DNA of 64,000 bases from Chromatiaceae bacterium (GTDB taxonomy: Bacteria > Pseudomonadota > Gammaproteobacteria > Chromatiales > Chromatiaceae), in the NCBI GenBank assembly GCA_027078745.1, contig JALWWO010000020.1, positions 214,219 to 278,218 of the forward strand, written 5' to 3'. Numbering within the stretch: the first letter of the stretch is position 1; every line of letters begins with the position of its first letter. The notes below the pieces were generated by a model, which did no database searches, was not told where the DNA came from, and saw only the letters and a list, made by a program, of their open reading frames with translations. Of this stretch, positions 21,327-29,158 are shown piece after piece. The position numbers and the translations under genes were made by a program.

Positions 21327-22688
21327 ATGAACGTGTTGAAATCGTTTCCATGGAGGGAGGGATCCCTAGTCCCCCAAGCCCTTCGTGCAGAGCGGGCATT
21401 GTTGGGGGCATTGCTTCTGGATTATCGCGTTTGGGAACAGATTGCCGACCGCGTCGCTGCCCGCGATTTCTACCAGCGGGAACATCAGCTGCTCTTCCAG
21501 ACTATTCAGCAATTCGCAGATCAGGGCAAATCTTTTGATGTCGTCACCCTGATCGAGTATCTGGGAGAACAGGGTCAGCTGGAGTCCGTCGGCGGGGCTG
21601 ATTATCTGGAAGAACTGTTCGCTCAGGCTGGGGCAGCCGCCAACAGTGAAGCCTATGCGGACCTCGTGCGGGAGCGCTCCTTGCTCCGGCAGCTCATGGA
21701 GGCAGGGGGGATGATACAGGCCCTGGCCCGGAATCCTCAGGGGCAGTCGGTTTCCGATCTGCTCCACGAAGCGGAGAGAACCGTCTTTCAGATCAGCGAG
21801 CAGGGAATAGGAAAGGGGGGATTCCAGCCTCTGGATCGCCTGCTGACCCAGGCCATCGACCGCATTGAGACCTATTATCAGCAGGGAAGCAGCCTCATTG
21901 GCCTGTCCTCTGGCTTCCGAGATCTGGATCGGATGACGGCGGGATTTCAGAACTCCGATCTCATCATCATCGCCGGACGCCCTGCCATGGGAAAGACCAG
22001 CTTTGCGCTGGAAATCGCCGGTCATGTGGCCTTGCATGCGAAGCGTCCGGTGGCCTTCTTCAGCCTGGAAATGCCTGGGAATTCCTTAGCCATCCGGCTG
22101 CTTTCTTCCTTTGGAAGAATCGATCAGCACCGCTTGCGCACGGGCCGACTGGTGGAAGAAGAATGGCCTCGTATTATTCAAGCCCTCAACCAACTGCGAC
22201 ACGCACCGTTGTTGATCGATGATGGTTCCACCCTCTCTCCTACGGATCTGCATGCGCGGGCGAGACGCCTTAAGCGAGATCAGGGAGATCTAGCCCTCAT
22301 CATCATCGATTATCTCCAGCTCATGCAGGTGCCTGGTCATCGGGAAAATCGCACGGCGGAAATCTCGGAGATCTCTCGCGCCCTCAAGCTCTTGGCGCGG
22401 GATCTGCAAGTACCTGTGATCGCCCTGTCCCAGTTAAACCGGGGCTTGGAAAATCGCGCTGATCGGCGGCCTCTGATGTCAGATCTGCGGGAATCGGGCA
22501 GCATTGAACAGGATGCGGATCTCATCCTCTTCATCTATCGGGATGAGGTGTACCATCCGGACACCAAGGACAAGGGGATCGCGGAGATCATCATCGCCAA
22601 GCATCGGAATGGTCCCACTGGCACCGTCAATCTCACCTTCTTGAAGCAGTTCACCAAGTTCGAGAACTACATTCCCGACCCCAATTAA
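21327..22688 (+). CDS. dnaB: replicative DNA helicase
   Basis: Hexameric 5'-3' helicase of the replication fork. The protein is 453 aa. The N-terminal DnaB domain (PQALRAERALLGALLLD, about 15-120) is joined to a RecA-like ATPase domain with Walker A GRPAMGKTS and Walker B IIIDYLQLM. The arginine-finger region near the end is intact, and no intein interrupts the P-loop. alr follows closely, as in the common dnaB-alr order. Confidence 0.97.
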   Translation: MNVLKSFPWREGSLVPQALRAERALLGALLLDYRVWEQIADRVAARDFYQREHQLLFQTIQQFADQGKSFDVVTLIEYLGEQGQLESVGGADYLEELFAQAGAAANSEAYADLVRERSLLRQLMEAGGMIQALARNPQGQSVSDLLHEAERTVFQISEQGIGKGGFQPLDRLLTQAIDRIETYYQQGSSLIGLSSGFRDLDRMTAGFQNSDLIIIAGRPAMGKTSFALEIAGHVALHAKRPVAFFSLEMPGNSLAIRLLSSFGRIDQHRLRTGRLVEEEWPRIIQALNQLRHAPLLIDDGSTLSPTDLHARARRLKRDQGDLALIIIDYLQLMQVPGHRENRTAEISEISRALKLLARDLQVPVIALSQLNRGLENRADRRPLMSDLRESGSIEQDADLILFIYRDEVYHPDTKDKGIAEIIIAKHRNGPTGTVNLTFLKQFTKFENYIPDPN

Positions 22689-22705
22689 GAATCGGAAATT
22701 TAGGG

Positions 22706-23812
22706 ATGCTCATCGGACCCTGGGCCCGCATCGATCTGGCGGCTCTGAAGCATAATCTTCAGGTCGCCCGCCGCCAGGCGCCGAACAGTAAAATCTGGGC
22801 GATTGTCAAGGCAGATGCTTACGGGCACGGCTTGGTACCCGTAGCAGCTGCGCTTTCGGAAGCGGATGGTTTCGGCGTGGCGCGGGTGTCCGAAGCCCTG
22901 CGTTTGAGAACGGCGGGCATTCGGCAACCGATCCTAGTGTTAACCGGCGCCCTAAACCGAGAAGAGCTTGCAGCCGCCCAACATCATGGGCTGGAATTGG
23001 TGGTGCATCAGGATCTGCAATGTACTCTCCTGGCTCAGGCAAATCCCAGGAAGAAGTTGCGCATCTGGCTCAAAGTGGACACAGGCATGCATCGATTGGG
23101 CTTCGCACCTGAACAGGTACCGGAAAAGCTCGCTCGATTGGAAACATTGCCGGCGGTGGCTGCCATCGGTCTCATGACCCACTTAGCCAATGCGGATGAT
23201 CCGGAAGACCCCCGCACGGTTCTACAGTGCCAGCGCTTGCACGCGCTGGCCGAATCCTATCCGCATCCCCTGAGCATCGGAAATTCCGGCGGGATCCTGG
23301 CTTTTCCTCAGAGCCGCACCCAATGGGTGCGCCCGGGCATCCTGCTCTACGGTGCTTCTCCCTTCCGCAACCGCAGCGCCCAAGCCTGTGGGCTTCGCCC
23401 GGTCATGCACTTTCAAACCCGGCTCTTAGCGATCCGACGCCAGCGTCGAGGCGATCCCATCGGCTATGGGGGACGCTACCGCTGTCCGGAAGACATGCCC
23501 ATCGGCATCGCGGCTGTGGGCTATGGAGATGGTTATCCTCGCCATGCACCGGATGGCACGCCCGTATTAGTAGGGGACCAGCGGGCTGCCCTCATTGGTC
23601 AAGTATCCATGGATAGCATCGCCTTGGATTTGCGAGGAGTGCAGGCGGAATTAGGAGCGGTTGTCACCCTCTGGGGGCAAGGACTGCCGGTGGAGGAGAT
23701 TGCTGTTCGAGCGGGAACACTCAGCTATGCTCTGTTCTGTGCACTCACCCCCCGTGTCCACCGCAACTATCAGAGTGTGGAGAAATCCGATTTGAGTTTA
23801 GCATTTCGTTAA
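22706..23812 (+). CDS. alr: alanine racemase
   Basis: PLP enzyme making D-alanine for peptidoglycan. The 368 aa match the family. The PLP lysine is in VKADAYGHG near residue 35. The second-domain signature GYGDGYPR and the segment SMDSIALDL are present; the latter has S where many family members read MD(Q/M). It starts 17 bases after dnaB and ends just before an AT-rich intergenic segment. Confidence 0.95.
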   Translation: MLIGPWARIDLAALKHNLQVARRQAPNSKIWAIVKADAYGHGLVPVAAALSEADGFGVARVSEALRLRTAGIRQPILVLTGALNREELAAAQHHGLELVVHQDLQCTLLAQANPRKKLRIWLKVDTGMHRLGFAPEQVPEKLARLETLPAVAAIGLMTHLANADDPEDPRTVLQCQRLHALAESYPHPLSIGNSGGILAFPQSRTQWVRPGILLYGASPFRNRSAQACGLRPVMHFQTRLLAIRRQRRGDPIGYGGRYRCPEDMPIGIAAVGYGDGYPRHAPDGTPVLVGDQRAALIGQVSMDSIALDLRGVQAELGAVVTLWGQGLPVEEIAVRAGTLSYALFCALTPRVHRNYQSVEKSDLSLAFR

Positions 23813-23817
23813 GTTGT

Positions 23818-23829
23818 AATATACTTAAG
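23818..23829 (+). promoter_or_regulatory. AT-rich promoter-like element shared with 27834-27845
   Basis: AATATACTTAAG lies in the AT-rich gap after alr and 41 bases before the next coding start. The same 12 bases occur at 27834-27845, again just before a coding start, and a shorter form (TATACTTAG) occurs at 30309-30317. TATACT resembles a -10 hexamer. No convincing -35 element is visible. Confidence 0.35.
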
Positions 23830-23870
23830 TTGAAATTAGCAGAGCATTTTTCTATTTCTGCACCAGGTGT

Positions 23871-24773
23871 ATGAAGATGGCCTCGATCAAATGGTTTCTA
23901 CCCAATCACCATCGGCTTTCTCCCCGATGGCTGCATAAATCTAGGGAACAGCCGGAAGCGCCCGATCATCGGGAAGCGCTGGGCTTACCCCTGCAACATT
24001 GTCTTCAGCTCGTGGAACAGTCCTTCCGACCAGGGGCGAAGGAAGCGGACATCAAGGCCGCTCGCTATCATTTGGATCTGCTGGCCGCTAAGATCCGCAG
24101 CAATCAGTTCTTCCTATCCAAAGAATACGGTCTCTTCCTACAGGATCTCGCCCAACGCTATCGCCGAGCCTGTCGGGATCAGACGCATCCCATCTGCTTG
24201 GAAACGGCAGTGAACTTCGCCAATCTGGTGGAGGCAACCAGCCATCAATACAGCGCTATCGAATACGAACACATTCTTGGATTGCTCTTGGATCTCATGA
24301 CCCGGTTGTTCCAAGCGCGAGATCACAGCTGGTCCGTCCTCTATCAGCACCTGCGGGCGATTCCCGATGATCTGGAAGCGAAACAACATTTGAAGCAAGT
24401 GTGCTCGGCGGACATTCGGGAATGGTTCGATGCGGGGGTCCAGAACCTCTTCAGCTTGCGGAAGAATCTGCTTCAGAAATCCCAAGAGTTCGCAGCGGAA
24501 GCCGCCCAGATCCAAAGGCGGATTCGCAGCCGGAAGCGCGCTGCTGCGTTGATCCAACGCTACGCCCAGCAGCGCTATGGGCAATCTGTGGTTTCCTTCC
24601 GAGCGAGTCAGATCCTCCGGCGCATTCGGATCCTGGAAGAAGAGCGGAATGAGTTGTTGGAGCAGCGGAAGAGCACTCAGGAAGTCCGAGCGCTCATCGA
24701 ATCCGATATTCGGGAGTTTGAAAAGCTGCTCAACGAAGCGAGGCGTGCCTATTATCTGCGGCTCGTCCGCTAG
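23871..24773 (+). CDS. hypothetical cytoplasmic helical protein
   Basis: I do not recognise this 300-aa protein. There is no signal peptide or membrane helix. It is almost wholly helical in character, with an Arg/Lys/Gln/Glu-rich stretch over about residues 200-290 that suggests a coiled coil (EEERNELLEQRKSTQEVRA). Two ATGs lie at the start (MKM); the first was used. Its stop is shared with the convergent HPP gene through CTAG at 24770-24773, which supports its being real. Confidence 0.65.
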   Translation: MKMASIKWFLPNHHRLSPRWLHKSREQPEAPDHREALGLPLQHCLQLVEQSFRPGAKEADIKAARYHLDLLAAKIRSNQFFLSKEYGLFLQDLAQRYRRACRDQTHPICLETAVNFANLVEATSHQYSAIEYEHILGLLLDLMTRLFQARDHSWSVLYQHLRAIPDDLEAKQHLKQVCSADIREWFDAGVQNLFSLRKNLLQKSQEFAAEAAQIQRRIRSRKRAAALIQRYAQQRYGQSVVSFRASQILRRIRILEEERNELLEQRKSTQEVRALIESDIREFEKLLNEARRAYYLRLVR

Positions 24774-25318
24774 AACCAGAGTTCGGGATAGCGTCTGGAT
24801 GCGGGAATATTGTTGACGAGCAGGGCGACGAGCAAGAGGATCAGGGGCCCCAGGGTCGCCGGCACGAGAATATAGAAGAATCCCAAGGCATGGATCTTCT
24901 CCGAACCGATGACGGCGATCAGTGCGGTGGCACCGCCCGGGGGGTGCAGGGTTTTGGTCAAATGCATGAGGGCGATGGCCGTGGAAACTGCTAGGGCTTG
25001 GGCAAGCCAAGGGATCTCCCCGATGAATTTCCAGCAAAGCACCCCCACCAGGGCAGAAATCATATGCCCGCCCAGGAGATTGCGCGGTTGAGCCAAGGGG
25101 CTGCGGATCGCCCCGTAGACCAGCACTGCGGAAGCCCCGAAGGAACCGATCATCATCACCTGATCCAGGGGATCTCCGATCAAGGCACCGATCCAGGCTA
25201 CAGCACCGATGCCACAAAAGGCCCCGGTCCAAGACCAGAACACCTCGGATAGGCTCACCCGAGGCGGCCCGCTCTGAGCAACCCCGCGCATTTTGGAAAA
25301 ATACTGGCGCAGATTCAC
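24770..25318 (-). CDS. HPP family membrane protein
   Basis: The 182-aa protein has about five membrane helices and the family signature TLHPPGGATAL. HPP proteins are inner-membrane proteins; plant and cyanobacterial members have been linked to nitrite transport, but that should not be assumed here. The start is a GTG that overlaps the stop of the upstream CBS gene (GTGA), so the two are translationally coupled and may form one functional unit; some HPP proteins carry a C-terminal CBS pair in the same chain. Confidence 0.85.
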   Translation of the reverse strand: MNLRQYFSKMRGVAQSGPPRVSLSEVFWSWTGAFCGIGAVAWIGALIGDPLDQVMMIGSFGASAVLVYGAIRSPLAQPRNLLGGHMISALVGVLCWKFIGEIPWLAQALAVSTAIALMHLTKTLHPPGGATALIAVIGSEKIHALGFFYILVPATLGPLILLLVALLVNNIPASRRYPELWF

Positions 25319-25920
25319 AACCGCTCTCCCTGACAGCTGGAGAGAAAATCCTTCCGCAGCAGCAAGCCCAAATAATTGCCTCGCGCGTCCACCACGGGCA
25401 TGCTGCGACCCCCATGGGATCGAAAGGCGCGCAGCATGGCCTCGAAGCCCGCATCCTGAGGAATCACACGCGCAGGGCTAGTCATGGCTTCCGCCACCTG
25501 AACCCGACGACAGCAGGGACCGATCTGCACTTTGTTTTCCAACAGGCCCTGAAGAAGCTGGGCGAAGCGGTTCACGCCGAGCTGCCGCAACAGATCCGTT
25601 TCCGTGAGCATCCCCACCACTCGGGTACCCTCCACCACTGCCAATCCCTTGGCTTCGGATTCCGCCATGCGCAGCACCGCCTGATCTAAGGGCAGTTCCT
25701 GGGGGAGGGGCGCCAAGCGACGCATGAGCTGCGACGCTTGGATATTACCGAACAACCGTTCTTGCGCATGACGATAGGCGAGTTCATAGAGCATGCGGAA
25801 GTCCGCCGTCGTGATATCCAGATAGCCTGGTATATGGCGCATGGCATCCAGGATATCTTCCTCAGAGAGGGAGAGGCCCGCAGCAGAATGCTCCGACTGC
25901 TTGGAATTTTCGGGTATCAT
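25315..25920 (-). CDS. CBS-domain pair protein
   Basis: About 201 aa. A helical N-terminal segment precedes two CBS repeats (about residues 70-125 and 145-200; VVEGTRVVGMLTETDLL and MPVVDARGNYLGLLLRKDFL). CBS pairs bind adenosyl nucleotides and regulate partner proteins. The overlap with the HPP gene suggests it regulates that transporter-like protein. The ATG at 25920 was chosen; a GTG at 25980 would add 20 residues, and neither has a clear ribosome site. Confidence 0.8.
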   Translation of the reverse strand: MIPENSKQSEHSAAGLSLSEEDILDAMRHIPGYLDITTADFRMLYELAYRHAQERLFGNIQASQLMRRLAPLPQELPLDQAVLRMAESEAKGLAVVEGTRVVGMLTETDLLRQLGVNRFAQLLQGLLENKVQIGPCCRRVQVAEAMTSPARVIPQDAGFEAMLRAFRSHGGRSMPVVDARGNYLGLLLRKDFLSSCQGERL

Positions 25921-26000
25921 CGGTTCTAGTTGTTTCACGCAGTTTGCGCTAGTTTGCCCGTTCCCTTTCGCAAAATCCACAAGCGTCTCAGAATTCGCCC

Positions 26001-27287
26001 ATGCACCGCATCGCTACTGCCTTGTTCGCTCTCTTCCTGCTCAGCCCCAGCGCCTGCGCAGAGCGTCCTGAGAATACCGAGGACAGCGCAGCCCAAGCAG
26101 GTTTCTGGGAGCGGGTGCAGGACTGGTGGACAGATTCTCAGAAAAGTTTGGAATCCCTCTGGCAGAAATCCCAGGATCAGACGGAAATCGCCTGGCGGGA
26201 CACCCGCCGCTATCTGACTCCACGCACCCGAGATCAATTCGCTCAGCTCTGGGAGGAAACCTTGCCCACCCTAGAAGAAGCCCTGGCGTTGGAGGAAAGG
26301 CAGAAGACCCTGCCGGAGAGCAGTTGGTTTGGCGATGATCAGGAATCCAATCGGGCAGCCATCAATCGATTGCTGGATCAGGCGGTTGCGGTGCTCTCCA
26401 CCTCCAATGTGCAGCAATATCGGGATCAGATCGCCCAGCTGCAACGGGCGATCGCCCAAGCGAGAAGGGATATCGCCGAATACCGCCAGCGGCGCATCTC
26501 TGCCCCTCGGGAATCCCTCATCGAGAAGACCGCTGCAGACTATGAGAAAGCCATCGAAGCCCGCCAGCGGGACATCGCGCAGTATGAACAGCACCTGGAA
26601 GAGATCAAGCAGACCTTTGCCGAAGAACTGCGGGGCCTGGGTCTATCGATCCGCGATGATCAGGTGGATCTGCTGCTCTCCACCGTGGTGGGGGACAATC
26701 TCATCGATCTGGGCATCGTCTTCAGCAATGTGAAAGCCATCACCGCCCAGTTGGAGAAGCTCACGGAAGAAAGCGGAGAAGATTTGCAGAGCGCCCGCCG
26801 CTATTACGGCATGTATGTGATCCTGCTCAAGAGCCTGCATCAGATGCATTTACAGGTAGAACAGGCCATCGCGGGCAAATATCTTCCCCAGATCGATGCC
26901 ATCGCTGATCAGGCCCAGCAGCTCATGGAACGGACCAAAGCCCTTTGGGAACAGGCCGCACCCGCCCAGCGCCGCATCCTGAGCGCCAACCTGCGGGCGC
27001 AGCGCTTGACCCTGAAGGCGGCTGCTCTCTATCGCCAATATCTCAACGAGCAGGGCCGGCAGGTAACGGCGGCGCGGGTCGCCCTGGAATCGGACATCGC
27101 CACCGCCTGGAATACCTATGAAACCGTGCGGATCTCCGGTGAGCTGGTGCATTTGGTACGGTCGAGCCAGCATCTGTTGGACGGTCTGCTCAAACGGCAG
27201 GTGCCCGCCCTGCGACCCTTTAGAAACCTGGAGATGCAGCGAGAATTCGAAAAGCTCACGGCTCGACTCCGCGAGAACGAAGAATGA
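26001..27287 (+). CDS. hypothetical exported coiled-coil protein
   Basis: I do not recognise this 428-aa protein. It has a signal peptide (ATALFALFLLSPSACA, probable cleavage after ACA) and then long amphipathic helices over about residues 110-220 and 260-400. Gln- and Ala-rich heptads suggest an elongated periplasmic coiled coil. A hydrophobic stretch at about 222-250 (VDLLLSTVVGDNLIDLGIVF) could be a membrane or packing segment. It diverges from the CBS gene and abuts the convergent CopD-like gene, stop to stop with no gap. Confidence 0.65.
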   Translation: MHRIATALFALFLLSPSACAERPENTEDSAAQAGFWERVQDWWTDSQKSLESLWQKSQDQTEIAWRDTRRYLTPRTRDQFAQLWEETLPTLEEALALEERQKTLPESSWFGDDQESNRAAINRLLDQAVAVLSTSNVQQYRDQIAQLQRAIAQARRDIAEYRQRRISAPRESLIEKTAADYEKAIEARQRDIAQYEQHLEEIKQTFAEELRGLGLSIRDDQVDLLLSTVVGDNLIDLGIVFSNVKAITAQLEKLTEESGEDLQSARRYYGMYVILLKSLHQMHLQVEQAIAGKYLPQIDAIADQAQQLMERTKALWEQAAPAQRRILSANLRAQRLTLKAAALYRQYLNEQGRQVTAARVALESDIATAWNTYETVRISGELVHLVRSSQHLLDGLLKRQVPALRPFRNLEMQREFEKLTARLRENEE

Positions 27288-27794
27288 CTAGTGGCTAAAG
27301 GCGGATTGGAACGCCGATTGGAAAAATGCGCCGAAGAACCCAGGGCCTGCGCTGGCGATGAATACCGTGAGCAGACCTAGAGTCAGGTTGGTGGCGATGA
27401 GCTGCCGGATGCGTGCCAACGCCTTGCCCGCCGCAGACCAATCCTGCTGATCCACTGCCCCCCGCAGCTGGCGGAAGGGCAGAAACCAGATAACACTGAA
27501 GATCAGGGTCATCAACAGGGCGATGCCCATCATGAGATGCACCCACAAGCCCATCTTCCCTTGGGCAATCCCTAAAAAGATCCAAAGCCCACTGCTCCAG
27601 AGCAATGCGATGGCGGCCCAAACCCAAGGGAAAAATCGCTGTAACACCCCGAGCATCAAGGGCAGACGTTTGGGCGGTTCCAGGTGCTGGTTCGCCGCAG
27701 GCCGCAGGGCAAAATGGGCGAAGAACATCCCGCCGATCCAGATCAATACCCCGAGTTGATGGAAAAATTGAGCGAGTCCAAAAGCGTAGAGCAT
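27288..27794 (-). CDS. CopD-like four-helix membrane protein
   Basis: The 168-aa protein has four predicted membrane helices. Histidines sit in the first (FFHQLGVLIWIGGMFFAHFA) and in the middle of the chain (LWVHLMM), as in CopD and related b-type cytochrome-like membrane proteins tied to copper handling. Heme binding is possible but unproven. The ATG at 27794 has GAGGA eight bases upstream; a TTG 15 bases earlier was rejected. Confidence 0.7.
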   Translation of the reverse strand: MLYAFGLAQFFHQLGVLIWIGGMFFAHFALRPAANQHLEPPKRLPLMLGVLQRFFPWVWAAIALLWSSGLWIFLGIAQGKMGLWVHLMMGIALLMTLIFSVIWFLPFRQLRGAVDQQDWSAAGKALARIRQLIATNLTLGLLTVFIASAGPGFFGAFFQSAFQSAFSH

Positions 27795-27833
27795 GGTGAT
27801 TTTCCTCAATGACTTTTAATATAAGTAATAAAT

Positions 27834-27845
27834 AATATACTTAAG
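27834..27845 (+). promoter_or_regulatory. second copy of the AATATACTTAAG element
   Basis: It is identical over 12 bases to 23818-23829. Here it is also half of an inverted repeat, TAAGTA (27822-27827) and TACTTA (27838-27843), between divergent genes. It could hold back-to-back -10 elements for the CopD-like gene and the small downstream gene. Confidence 0.35.
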
Positions 27846-27870
27846 ATTAGAGCTACACAGGCGCTGCACC

Positions 27871-28023
27871 ATGCTGGGCATTCTCATTTCCCTCACCCTC
27901 ACCCTGGGCCAAATCTCCGCCGCAATGGTGCTCGATGAACCCGAACGCCTCGCACTGGAGCGGCAGCATCCCCCCGCACAACCTTGGGAGATGCCACCCA
28001 GAGCGGGAGAGGTCGGACGCTAA
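27871..28023 (+). CDS. small hypothetical exported protein (50 aa)
   Basis: A short frame of 50 codons opens with a hydrophobic, signal-like stretch (MLGILISLTLTLGQISAAMV) followed by a polar, Pro-rich tail. It lies 25 bases after a promoter-like AATATACTTAAG. It ends in TAA sharing CTAA with the convergent lytic transglycosylase stop, the same tight junction seen at four clear gene pairs in this window. No clear ribosome site precedes it and I know of no family. Plausible but unproven. Confidence 0.4.
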   Translation: MLGILISLTLTLGQISAAMVLDEPERLALERQHPPAQPWEMPPRAGEVGR

Positions 28024-28712
28024 TCCTTGGATTCCAAGACGAACATGGGTTTGCTCTCGGGCCCCGCAGCATGGAGCCCCGGCACTAAACTGCCGATGGC
28101 CGAAGGAATGATCAGGTGAACGCGCCCGGATTTCAGCCGGGTCGGTTGGAGATACAACCCCTGCTTTCCCTGGTTGCGCCAATAGTGGTTGAGCACTCGT
28201 TGGGTATACCGGCGGGTTTCGGCATAAACCAATCCCTTTCCCCGCGCGACCGCCCCTTCCCCCGCGTTGTAGGCCATGATAGCCCGGCTTAGGTTCTTGT
28301 ATTTCTTAAACAGGCGTTGAAAGTGGCGGGTGCCCACCCGCACATTGATCTCGGGATTGAAGAGCTGATCGGGATCGCGGATGCCGTAATCCGCCGCCGT
28401 GCTGGGCATGACTTGCATCAGCCCGATGGCACCCTTGGGAGAAACCGCCTTCGGATTGTAGGCGGATTCCACAGCGATGATGGCGTGCACGATCGCCTTG
28501 TCCAATCCCCGCTGCGCGGCGATGCGGTCGACCATGGCCCGGAGTTCCTTCCGATCGAGAACGGCAGAAGAGGATGGCGCTGCCTTCGCCGTCTTCGGAA
28601 CTGCCTTTGCGTTGGACGCGGTTTGCGGCTCGGTCGGCCTGGCCGAAGCTGCTTCCAAGACGCCGAACAGCAGGAAGGGAACCAGAAAAACAAGAAGAGA
28701 GGGGGGAGGCAT
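28020..28712 (-). CDS. lytic transglycosylase (SLT domain)
   Basis: Cleaves peptidoglycan glycan strands. The protein is 230 aa with a signal peptide (LLVFLVPFLLFGVLEAASA) and a spacer rich in Ala, Lys and Ser. The SLT domain (about 60-175) has the catalytic Glu E82 in AVESAYNPKA, GLMQVMPSTA and AYNAGEGAV. The C-terminal tail resembles other MltE/Slt-type exported enzymes. It converges on the 50-aa frame and lies downstream of the hemerythrin gene. Confidence 0.92.
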   Translation of the reverse strand: MPPPSLLVFLVPFLLFGVLEAASARPTEPQTASNAKAVPKTAKAAPSSSAVLDRKELRAMVDRIAAQRGLDKAIVHAIIAVESAYNPKAVSPKGAIGLMQVMPSTAADYGIRDPDQLFNPEINVRVGTRHFQRLFKKYKNLSRAIMAYNAGEGAVARGKGLVYAETRRYTQRVLNHYWRNQGKQGLYLQPTRLKSGRVHLIIPSAIGSLVPGLHAAGPESKPMFVLESKD

Positions 28713-28726
28713 CGTTGTGCTCGAAA

Positions 28727-29128
28727 TTACAGGCCCTTCAACGCCTGTTCATACTGCTTGTCCATAACCAAGATATGGTCCTTGAGCCAGGTCATGGCCG
28801 TGTTCGCCACCTTGCTGACCACGAAAATAGCCATCCCTTGTTCCGCTTCTCGCTGATAAGCTTGCATCTTCTCCACAAACGCCCGATGGGCGCGTTGCTG
28901 CGCAATGAGTCCAGGATAATTTTGCTGGGCCATGAGCCGTTCCTCTTCGGAAAAATGATAGATCGTGTAGTCGATCAATTCTCGGATGAGGGCTTGGATT
29001 TTTTCATCCGCTTCCCCCGCCTTCATGGCTTCGTGCATCCGGTTCATGATATCGAACAGTTGTCGATGATGGCGATCCATGGTAGGGGAACCTACGCTAA
29101 ACCTTTCCGACCAGGTAAACAACGGCAT
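28727..29128 (-). CDS. bacteriohemerythrin-like protein with one ligand changed
   Basis: The 133-aa four-helix hemerythrin-fold protein would carry oxygen or sense it through a di-iron site. Likely ligands are H21, H58, E62, H81, H118 and D123. The position of the remaining canonical His, four residues before H81, is Q77 (YPGLIAQQRAH instead of YP..xxH...H). The start is the ATG at 29128 with AGAGGAAG upstream; a longer frame to 29197 would overlap the divergent protease gene. Confidence 0.85.
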   Translation of the reverse strand: MPLFTWSERFSVGSPTMDRHHRQLFDIMNRMHEAMKAGEADEKIQALIRELIDYTIYHFSEEERLMAQQNYPGLIAQQRAHRAFVEKMQAYQREAEQGMAIFVVSKVANTAMTWLKDHILVMDKQYEQALKGL

Positions 29129-29158
29129 GGCACTTCCTCTAGGTCTTCTCCAACGATC

